Shown: piece after piece, positions 34,236 through 39,867 of the stretch
How the letters are laid out: every line of letters starts with the position of its first letter
Numbering within the stretch: the stretch's first letter is position 1
NCBI GenBank assembly: GCA_002471225.1
Contig: DKPO01000016.1
Location: 318,730 to 358,596, forward strand
Length of the DNA stretch: 39,867 nt
Direction: 5' to 3'
Source of the DNA: Porphyromonadaceae bacterium UBA7332
Lineage (GTDB): Bacteria > Bacteroidota > Bacteroidia > Bacteroidales > UBA7332
Made by a program: the position numbers and the translations under genes
Notes under the pieces: model-generated
What the model saw: only the letters and a program-made list of their open reading frames with translations
Databases searched by the model: none
Told to the model about the DNA's origin: nothing

Positions 34236-35579
34236 TCAAATATCTCCTGTTTCAAGTTTTAATTTAGCATTTATATTTCCGCTGATCTTCACAGATTCTT
34301 TTTCTACGGAAACACTGTTTATATTACACTCTGTGATTGAACCTCGCAATATAAATCCGCTATATAACTCATAAGAGTTAAAGGATTTATTAAATGCAAT
34401 CAGTAAATTATCAACATCTTCTTTGAACGAATACGTTAGCATGGGTTGTATCATTGCCAAAAGATGTTTATGCAAAAACCATTCGGCTCCTTTTAATAAT
34501 AAATTCTTTGTTGAAAGCGTATAATCAAAATCAGTAAATACTAAAGTCTGATCCTGACTATTCAAAGAAGGAATACAATCGATAAAAAGCTTACCTTTAA
34601 TTGATCCTTCCACATCAACTTCTAATTGGAGTTTATTTGAAACTCCAAAGATACGAATTTCTTTAATAGTAACCTGCTTTTTCCCTTGACTAAAAGTCTT
34701 ACCAATCATCTCTTTACGCAAAATCTCTTCTATTTTTGAGAATTTTATATCTACAAATGTCGAAATTTGAGACTGAGAGAGATAATTAGTACGTGATTGA
34801 ATATCGACTAATACTGTCTTTCGGGTAGCTTTTGGTTTATATCCGACGGTTGATTCCAATACAGCTTTCACACCTATATTAATCTTCATTCGGTTTGATG
34901 ACGAAATTAAGGGTGTAAGAAAAACCTCTTTAGGCATAATCGTAAGCCAGATCTGATTTTCTTTATCCAGCAATGTTGACTCTTGAACTTCTGACCAAAA
35001 CTTATTCGCTATTTGCCGTAAATCAACAAATCCTCTAATAGACTTATCTATTTCCTCTTCCAGACGAGCTTTACTGTTATCCAGAGCAATATTTGCAATA
35101 GTCGTAATCGGTAAATTAAAACCTGCAACTTTTAACTGCGGCTCTTTAATCCACCTATGAGAAACTAACTGTGTCGTTACATTCAATGACCAATCTTTAC
35201 TAAGTAAAACTTTACTGGAGAGCTTTAACTCTATAACTCCAGTTGCTTCGTAAAAACTTTCAATCGGAAAACCTAAAACATCTTTTTGAAAACCTGTTTT
35301 TAACCAAATATCGAGAGGCACTGTATATTCGATAACATTGCCTTTCAATTGTAATTTGATCTGATTCGCTTTTGTCAGCTTTATTTCATACCCGTCATCC
35401 TTCAGATTATGATCTTCATATAAAACACCATTCAAAGAGTGATTTAAAGACTTCTCTAATTTCGGTATAAAAAGGTCTATCTCCAGACCGATGGTTGAAA
35501 CACTTGATTGTTGAGCAAAAACAGAACCTACTGATAAAAACGACATTAAAAACAGTAGTAATACATAGCCAGGTTTCAT
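34236..35579 (-). CDS. DUF4403-family secreted protein, function unknown
   Basis: 447 residues with a signal peptide about 1-22 (SVGSVFAQ). The style is that of DUF4403 (PF14356) proteins: a first strand block ending LNGVLYEDHNLKDDGYEIKL, PLDIWLKTGF, a central LEEEIDKSIRGFVDLRQIANKFWSEVQE, and two halves rich in alternating beta strands (KISGNINAKLKLETG at the C terminus). No catalytic motif or lipobox is seen. It is probably periplasmic or envelope-associated. It is encoded between era and der with 24 and 36 bp gaps, so it is co-transcribed with two ribosome-assembly GTPases, an odd pairing for an exported protein. Family assignment is by recognition, without a search. Confidence 0.72.
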   Translation of the reverse strand: MKPGYVLLLFLMSFLSVGSVFAQQSSVSTIGLEIDLFIPKLEKSLNHSLNGVLYEDHNLKDDGYEIKLTKANQIKLQLKGNVIEYTVPLDIWLKTGFQKDVLGFPIESFYEATGVIELKLSSKVLLSKDWSLNVTTQLVSHRWIKEPQLKVAGFNLPITTIANIALDNSKARLEEEIDKSIRGFVDLRQIANKFWSEVQESTLLDKENQIWLTIMPKEVFLTPLISSSNRMKINIGVKAVLESTVGYKPKATRKTVLVDIQSRTNYLSQSQISTFVDIKFSKIEEILRKEMIGKTFSQGKKQVTIKEIRIFGVSNKLQLEVDVEGSIKGKLFIDCIPSLNSQDQTLVFTDFDYTLSTKNLLLKGAEWFLHKHLLAMIQPMLTYSFKEDVDNLLIAFNKSFNSYELYSGFILRGSITECNINSVSVEKESVKISGNINAKLKLETGDI

Positions 35580-35603
35580 ACTACTTTATAAGCGTTTATC
35601 AGG

Positions 35604-36485
35604 TTAATCCTGGTTGTATCCGAAACTTTTTAATACACGCTCTGCATTTCTCCAGTCTTTCTCAACTTTTACATAAAGCTGTAAAAACACTTTTTTCTGG
35701 AAAAATGCTTCAATATCCTTACGTGCCTCTGTTCCGACTTTTTTCAATGCTTTTCCTTGCTTACCAATTATGATCCCTTTCTGAGAGTCACGCTCGACAT
35801 AGATAACAACCATAATATCGATCCGCTCTTCCATTTCTTTAAACTGTTCAACCAGAACTTCTACAGCATAAGGAATCTCTTTATCATAGGTTTGTAAGAT
35901 TTTCTCACGCACAATTTCAGTTACGAAAAAACGAGCTGGCTTATCAGTTAATGCATCCTTATCAAAGAATGGAGGTGAATCCGGCATTAATTCTTTAATA
36001 CGGCGTAAAAGATATTCAACATTAAAGTTCTCTTTTGCTGATAATGGGATAATTTCTGCTTGTGGCAAAACTTCTTTCCACTGAGCAACCAATGCTTCCA
36101 GACCATTCTGATCTGTTAAATCAATTTTATTTATAATCAATAAAATAGGCACATTCATCTTTTGCACTTTTTGCAAGAAGTCCTGATGCTTATCAAACTT
36201 TTCAACTACATCTGTTACATACAAAAGAACATCTGCGTCAACCAATGCTGATTGAGAGAAGTTTAACATAGACTCCTGTAACTTGTAGTTAGGCTTCAAT
36301 ACTCCCGGAGTATCTGAATACACAATCTGCATATCTTCGGTATTTACAATACCCATGATCCGATGACGCGTTGTTTGGGCTTTAGACGTAATAATGGATA
36401 TACGCTCACCAACTAACGAATTCATCAATGTGGATTTCCCGACATTGGGATTTCCAACTATATTCACAAAACCAGCTTTATGCAT
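35604..36485 (-). CDS. era: GTPase Era
   Basis: 293-residue Ras-like GTPase that binds the 3' end of 16S rRNA during 30S maturation. The G domain has GNPNVGKST (11-19), SDTPG and NKIDL; the C-terminal KH domain has GIIIGKQGKALKKVG. An in-frame TTG at 36515 would extend the protein by ten residues, but these lie in a terminator-like hairpin and its U-run. The ATG at 36485 (MHKAGFVNIVG) matches the usual Era start and is chosen. The hairpin immediately upstream may attenuate read-through from fabH. The next gene, DUF4403, starts 24 bp downstream. Confidence 0.96.
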   Translation of the reverse strand: MHKAGFVNIVGNPNVGKSTLMNSLVGERISIITSKAQTTRHRIMGIVNTEDMQIVYSDTPGVLKPNYKLQESMLNFSQSALVDADVLLYVTDVVEKFDKHQDFLQKVQKMNVPILLIINKIDLTDQNGLEALVAQWKEVLPQAEIIPLSAKENFNVEYLLRRIKELMPDSPPFFDKDALTDKPARFFVTEIVREKILQTYDKEIPYAVEVLVEQFKEMEERIDIMVVIYVERDSQKGIIIGKQGKALKKVGTEARKDIEAFFQKKVFLQLYVKVEKDWRNAERVLKSFGYNQD

Positions 36486-36497
36486 ACGTTTATGGTT

Positions 36498-36557
36498 AAA
36501 AAAATCAAGACACAAACAACAGAAGTAACTATTACTTACTGCCCTTTGTGTCCTGAT
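36498..36557 (-). terminator. Terminator/attenuator-like hairpin between fabH and era
   Basis: Arms 36504-36516 and 36545-36557 pair at 12 of 13 positions plus one G-U. An inner 6-bp stem (AAGTAA/TTACTT) lies in the loop, and on the minus strand a run of seven U follows the outer stem. The U-run ends 12 bp before the era ATG, so termination here would uncouple fabH from era and der. Confidence 0.7.
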
Positions 36558-36578
36558 TCGAAGTTATTTTATTTTCAA

Positions 36579-37586
36579 TTATTTTGTTTCACTACCATCG
36601 TAACCCCATTTCATATAGGAAGCTCCCCATGTGAATCCGGCACCAAATGCAGCAAAAATAATATTATCACCTTTTTTCAAGCGAGGTTCCCATTCTGCCA
36701 AACAAAGAGGTAAAGTAGCAGCACTGGTATTACCATAATGCTCGATATTTATCATCACTTTATCTTTGGATAGTCCCATACGCTTAGCAGCAGCATCAAT
36801 AATTCGCATGTTTGCCTGATGTGGCACAAACCAGCTAATATCGTCTTTTGTTAAATTATTTCTTTTCATAATTTCAACAGAAGCATCTGACATCTTTGAA
36901 ACCGCATACTTAAATACAACCTGACCTTCCTGGTAAATAAAGTGTAAACCTTTATCTACAGTTTCATGCGAAGCCGGCAAAACAGATCCACCTGCTTTCA
37001 TCATCAAGTGAGAATAGCCAATACCATCCGTATGTAAAGTAGCATCCATATAACCAACTTCTTCTTCAGTAGGTTCAAATAAAACAGCTGCTCCGGCATC
37101 TCCAAAAATAGGACAAGTTGAACGGTCTGTATAGTCTGTCATCGAAGACATCTTTTCAGCACCAATCAAAATTACTTTTTTGTACATTCCTGAACGTACA
37201 AATCCGGCTACAACATCCATTCCATATAAGAATCCACAACACGCAGCAGATAAATCAAATGAAAATGCATTTTTTATACCACATTTTTCAGCTGCAATGG
37301 ATGCAGTTGAGGGGAATCTGTGGTCTGGTGTAGAAGTCGCACAAATAACCAAATCTATTTCATCAGGTTTAACACCTGTTTTGTCTAAAAGATTCTTTAT
37401 AGCGTTAGCAGCAAGTGTTGAAGTCCCTGCTCCTTCTCCTTTTAAGATTCTGCGTTCCTTAACTCCGATTCGTGTCATTATCCACTCATCAGATGTGTCT
37501 ACCATGGTAGATATTTCTTGATTATCTAAAATATAATCAGGAACCCAAGAACCTACCCCCGTAATTACAGCATTAAATTTTTTCAT
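36579..37586 (-). CDS. fabH: Beta-ketoacyl-ACP synthase III (FabH)
   Basis: 335-residue condensing enzyme that starts fatty acid synthesis from acyl-CoA and malonyl-ACP. The catalytic triad is visible: C116 in LSAACCGFLYG, H256 in VPHQANMR and N286 in HYGNTSAA. An N-terminal thiolase-like GVGSWVPDYILDN and the C-terminal GAGFTWGASYMKW are typical. The start ATG at 37586 is preceded by an 18-bp palindrome and, further upstream, by the rpmF terminator. Gene order DUF177-rpmF-fabH is the common linkage of ribosomal protein L32 with fatty acid synthesis genes. Confidence 0.96.
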   Translation of the reverse strand: MKKFNAVITGVGSWVPDYILDNQEISTMVDTSDEWIMTRIGVKERRILKGEGAGTSTLAANAIKNLLDKTGVKPDEIDLVICATSTPDHRFPSTASIAAEKCGIKNAFSFDLSAACCGFLYGMDVVAGFVRSGMYKKVILIGAEKMSSMTDYTDRSTCPIFGDAGAAVLFEPTEEEVGYMDATLHTDGIGYSHLMMKAGGSVLPASHETVDKGLHFIYQEGQVVFKYAVSKMSDASVEIMKRNNLTKDDISWFVPHQANMRIIDAAAKRMGLSKDKVMINIEHYGNTSAATLPLCLAEWEPRLKKGDNIIFAAFGAGFTWGASYMKWGYDGSETK

Positions 37587-37602
37587 AACAATCGTATAGG
37601 TT

Positions 37603-37620
37603 GAAAGAGTTAACTCTTTC
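37603..37620. promoter_or_regulatory. 18-bp perfect palindrome upstream of fabH
   Basis: GAAAGAGTTAACTCTTTC is self-complementary over all 18 bp and lies 17 bp before the fabH ATG, between the rpmF terminator and the gene. Position and symmetry suit a dimeric repressor site for fatty acid genes, or a hairpin in the leader. No known Bacteroidetes regulator can be matched by eye. Confidence 0.5.
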
Positions 37621-37635
37621 TTTTTAAGCTTATCT

Positions 37636-37670
37636 AAAAAAAACGCCCTAAAAGTATTACTTTTTAGGGC
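37636..37670 (-). terminator. Intrinsic terminator between rpmF and fabH
   Basis: On the minus strand GCCCTAAAA (right arm 37662-37670) pairs with TTTTAGGGC (37645-37653) around an 8-nt loop, followed by G and T8 (37636-37643). It sits 45 bp beyond the rpmF stop. Read-through may still feed fabH, but fabH probably has its own start signal. Confidence 0.85.
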
Positions 37671-37714
37671 ATTATTCTATTTCTTGCTTGTTAAAATTTG
37701 TATTCAACAAATTT

Positions 37715-37900
37715 TTAAACAGCAGCTTCTTTTTCGATAGCTAATTTTCCTCTGTAATAGCCACACTCTCCACATACTGTGTGATAAATGTGCCATGCAC
37801 CACAGTTAGGGCAAACAGCCATTGTTGGAGCTACAGCTTTGTAATGAGTTCTTCTTTTCGCTGTTCTTGTTTTAGATTGCTTACGTTTAGGATGTGCCAT
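37715..37900 (-). CDS. rpmF: 50S ribosomal protein L32
   Basis: 61-residue L32p with the basic N terminus MAHPKRKQSKTRTAKRRTH and a zinc ribbon CPNCGAWH...CGECGYYRG, that is the four-Cys C+ form. Start ATG at 37900, 22 bp after the DUF177 gene. Highly conserved; no anomaly. Confidence 0.97.
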   Translation of the reverse strand: MAHPKRKQSKTRTAKRRTHYKAVAPTMAVCPNCGAWHIYHTVCGECGYYRGKLAIEKEAAV

Positions 37901-37922
37901 TTTCTTTTATAACTTTAGTTGA

Positions 37923-38498
37923 TTATTCTATTAATTTCTTTAATTCGTCCCATCTCGGGTCTGTTTCTACAACATCATTAGATGAATCGCTGTCCTCTTC
38001 ATAAGTAATAAATTCTTCAGCTTCATCTTCTACATCTTCAGGTGCACGTGCTATATGTTTTCTTAATTTAGAAGACATCATTTTATTACACTTGCCTGCA
38101 GGATGAACATGTTTGATCGGAACAGATACAGCTACAAATTCATATATGAACCATGCCACATTGATTGCACCTTCCGATTCAGGAACAATAACAATATTAT
38201 CGTCTTCCTCAGAAAATTCCTTACCGAACTTGACAAATATTTTATCTTTTACAGATATTTCCAGGTCCATATCATCTAAACAGCGATTGCAAGGAACTTG
38301 TACAACGCCATTAATGTCAAAGTTCAATTCGAAATTTGAAGAATTACGTGTAACTGTCAATTCAACATTAAGGTTTCCCTTTTGTATATCCTCAGCGTCA
38401 ATGTTTTTAAAGAAAACATTGTCCATTACCAGCTCGTACTTCTGCGTTCCGAGTGGTAGAGTATTTAATTGAATATTATATGCTTGAAACTTTCCCAA
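37923..38498 (-). CDS. DUF177/YceD-family protein (large-subunit rRNA accumulation)
   Basis: 191-residue YceD/DUF177 protein, the usual partner of rpmF, linked in other bacteria and plants to 23S rRNA accumulation. The conserved PCNRCLDD block is near residue 85, a further Cys is in HPAGKCNKMM, and the C terminus is acidic, ending DPRWDELKKLIE. The frame begins with TTG at 38498 (MGKFQAYNIQLNTLPLG). No ATG or GTG is available upstream in frame before the promoter core. The MGKF-Y-I opening is what I expect for Bacteroidales homologues, so TTG is taken as the real start. The candidate promoter core ends only 23 bp upstream, leaving a very short leader. Confidence 0.9.
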   Translation of the reverse strand: MGKFQAYNIQLNTLPLGTQKYELVMDNVFFKNIDAEDIQKGNLNVELTVTRNSSNFELNFDINGVVQVPCNRCLDDMDLEISVKDKIFVKFGKEFSEEDDNIVIVPESEGAINVAWFIYEFVAVSVPIKHVHPAGKCNKMMSSKLRKHIARAPEDVEDEAEEFITYEEDSDSSNDVVETDPRWDELKKLIE

Positions 38499-38521
38499 AG
38501 CTCTATATCTTAATGTTCGCG

Positions 38522-38529
38522 CAAAGGTA
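38522..38529 (-). promoter_or_regulatory. Candidate promoter core (TACCTTTG) for DUF177-rpmF
   Basis: On the minus strand TACCTTTG is a perfect TAnnTTTG element 23 bp before the TTG start. Upstream at a 21-bp gap lies TTTC, one base from the TTTG of the -33 element. This predicts a leader of about 15 nt. Confidence 0.55.
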
Positions 38530-38590
38530 ATAAAATAAAATTTATACGCCGAAACTTTTGACGCTTTTTTCTCTGATAAAAAGATTGATT

Positions 38591-39748
38591 TTAATCAATA
38601 GGTAGTTCCATTCGGAAAGTAGTTCCACTGTTTAATTCTGAACTCTTTATAAATATTTTACCTCTATGATATTTTTCAATTATTCTTTTAACTAAAGTCA
38701 ATCCTAAACCCCATCCCCGACTCTTAGTCGTGAAACCTGGTTTAAATATGTTTTTGAAATTTTCTTTTCTAATCCCTTTCCCGCTATCTGTAATTTCAAT
38801 AATAAGCTTTTGATTTTCTTCAAAAACTCTGGTAAATATTGTTCCTGAGCGATCTATTGCATCGATAGCATTCTTATACAGATTTTCAAACACCCACTCC
38901 ATTAAAGAAGAGGATATTGCAATATTATGAATGGGATCTTTGATTTCTAATTCAAACTTAATTTTATCAGAAGTCCGTTTTGAGATATATTCTATAGATT
39001 TCTCTATAATGACAGATATGTCTCTCGTTTCCAATTTCGGATCGGAACCAATCTTTGAAAATCGATCAGCTACTATTTGCAAACGATCGACATCTTTATT
39101 TAGTTCATTCGTAATTGAATCCTCAAGGCCTTTTAACTTAAGAAGCTCAATCCATGCCATTAATGAAGATATAGGCGTCCCTAATTGATGTGCCGTTTCT
39201 TTACTTAAACCTATCCATACCTGATTTTGCTCAGCCTTCTTCACATTCAGTATTGCTGTATAGATAATAATTATAAATATAAGTAGGACGCTTAACAGAA
39301 TATATGGATAATAGGATAGTTTTTTTAATAACAAAGAATCATCATAATAGAGATATTGTTTTTCATTCTCGGCTATAAAAATTTCTATTGGCTGATTCTT
39401 TTTAAACTTGTCCCTCAAAAGTTCAGTGGGTATCTCTGATTTACTATCAACATTTGATTTCATCACTATTTCATCATTCTGGTTCAGTACCAAAACGGGA
39501 ATAGCTTTATTACCCTGCAGTACAGAAAAGATCAAGTCCACTGTCGATGAACTTAACTCCTCGCCTGAAGATAATAAGGTGATTGCATTAGCCCATACTT
39601 CTATTCTATTTTGTTCTTCGTTTGAAAACTCTTTCACTAACGAATTTGATATATATATAAATAGACCCAGCAATATCATTGAAATACATATAAATATTCT
39701 GAATATACTTTTTTCTAAGTCAATATATCTTCTTTTTCGATTATTCAT
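38591..39748 (-). CDS. Membrane sensor histidine kinase
   Basis: 385-residue two-pass sensor kinase. TM1 is about residues 14-34 (IFICISMILLGLFIYI) and TM2 about 146-166 (YYPYILLSVLLIFIIIIY). Between them is a periplasmic sensor of about 110 residues, with no HAMP domain evident. The dimerisation helix carries the phospho-acceptor H187 in ETAHQLGTPISS, the form common in Bacteroidetes. The HATPase domain has N-box NLYKNAIDAID, DSGKGI and GWGLGLTLV. An in-frame TTG at 39754 adds two residues; the ATG at 39748 is preferred. No response regulator lies next to it in the window. It has its own promoter-like signal and is separated from the DUF177 gene by about 90 bp. Signal unknown. Confidence 0.92.
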   Translation of the reverse strand: MNNRKRRYIDLEKSIFRIFICISMILLGLFIYISNSLVKEFSNEEQNRIEVWANAITLLSSGEELSSSTVDLIFSVLQGNKAIPVLVLNQNDEIVMKSNVDSKSEIPTELLRDKFKKNQPIEIFIAENEKQYLYYDDSLLLKKLSYYPYILLSVLLIFIIIIYTAILNVKKAEQNQVWIGLSKETAHQLGTPISSLMAWIELLKLKGLEDSITNELNKDVDRLQIVADRFSKIGSDPKLETRDISVIIEKSIEYISKRTSDKIKFELEIKDPIHNIAISSSLMEWVFENLYKNAIDAIDRSGTIFTRVFEENQKLIIEITDSGKGIRKENFKNIFKPGFTTKSRGWGLGLTLVKRIIEKYHRGKIFIKSSELNSGTTFRMELPID

Positions 39749-39770
39749 AATCAAATTATTATTAATCTCC

Positions 39771-39803
39771 CAAAGATAATTGTATAGATAGTTTTATACT
39801 CAA
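39771..39803 (-). promoter_or_regulatory. Candidate promoter of the histidine kinase gene
   Basis: On the minus strand TTG (39801-39803) and TATCTTTG (39771-39778) are 22 bp apart, fitting the TTG-N17-23-TAnnTTTG consensus. The ATG is 22 bp downstream of the core. This is the best-matching promoter found in the window. Confidence 0.6.
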
Positions 39804-39820
39804 TTTATTCCATAAAACGA

Positions 39821-39851
39821 CAAAAGCCCCTCAGCAATAAGCTGAAGAGCT
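39821..39851 (-). terminator. Intrinsic terminator of a gene beyond the right edge
   Basis: On the minus strand an 11-bp stem with two G-U pairs (39841-39851 with 39825-39835), a UUAUU loop, then TTTTGTCGTTTT. It would end a minus-strand transcript arriving from outside the window, just before the kinase promoter. Confidence 0.65.
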
Positions 39852-39867
39852 CTTTAAAGACGGCGGC

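Noticed and set aside
36486..36515. Ten-residue N-terminal extension of Era from TTG
   Set aside because: It lies in the terminator-like hairpin and U-run; the ATG at 36485 gives the usual Era N terminus.
37603..37670. Palindrome and hairpin as a CRISPR or small RNA locus
   Set aside because: Single palindrome and a simple terminator; no repeat-spacer pattern and no cas genes in the window.
1..39867. tRNA, rRNA or known riboswitch
   Set aside because: No cloverleaf, rRNA-like segment or riboswitch core was recognised in any intergenic gap by eye; a covariance-model scan would be decisive.

Overview
The window looks like chromosomal DNA of an AT-rich member of the Bacteroidales. Supporting evidence: two SusC/SusD outer-membrane pairs, TAnnTTTG-type promoter cores, A-rich leaders in place of Shine-Dalgarno sites, Bacteroidetes-only families (DUF4403, BF3164-type lipoprotein, DUF5117/DUF4953-type metalloprotease), and the DUF177-rpmF-fabH-era-der order. 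A Tannerellaceae/Dysgonomonadaceae-type host is plausible, but that is inference. Almost everything is on the minus strand, so transcription runs right to left.

Left edge (1-3467). A complete IS3-family (IS150-like) insertion sequence with 26-bp inverted ends and a canonical AAAGGGA frameshift heptamer. Next comes about 650 bp of non-coding, repeat-rich DNA, a plus-strand BF3164-like propeller lipoprotein, a 71-codon coding remnant without a start, and a 21-bp perfect dyad that can terminate transcription from both sides.

Sialic-acid locus (3468-24515). Read from its promoter side at about 22.9 kb, one long minus-strand unit encodes: N-acetylneuraminate lyase; N-acylglucosamine (ManNAc/GlcNAc) 2-epimerase; an 805-residue protein fusing a periplasmic NanM-like kelch propeller to an SSS sodium symporter; NanO (SusC) and NanU (SusD); a GH33 sialidase; a GH20 hexosaminidase; three secreted SGNH/sialate O-acetylesterase proteins, one with two catalytic domains; a NanM-like mutarotase lipoprotein; and a creatininase-family hydrolase. 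A ROK-family regulator is divergently encoded at the head. The proposed path is: esterases deacetylate, the sialidase and hexosaminidase trim, NanO/NanU import, mutarotases equilibrate anomers, the SSS domain carries Neu5Ac across the inner membrane, and lyase plus epimerase yield GlcNAc. No GlcNAc kinase, nagA or nagB is visible here.

Second uptake locus (25134-32873). After a 690-bp gap with a second copy of the repeat module, a minus-strand unit encodes a secreted metzincin metalloprotease, a SusC and a SusD. This suggests peptide or glycoprotein use.

Housekeeping block (32874-39867). der, a secreted DUF4403 protein, era, fabH, rpmF, a DUF177/YceD protein and a membrane sensor histidine kinase, all on the minus strand. 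Hairpins with U-runs lie after der, between fabH and era, and between rpmF and fabH. An 18-bp perfect palindrome precedes fabH.

The observations most worth following up are the mutarotase-transporter fusion, the shared 21-bp-phased repeat module near 1.5 and 24.8 kb, the creatininase-like protein at the end of the sialic-acid unit, and the attenuator-like hairpin directly in front of era.
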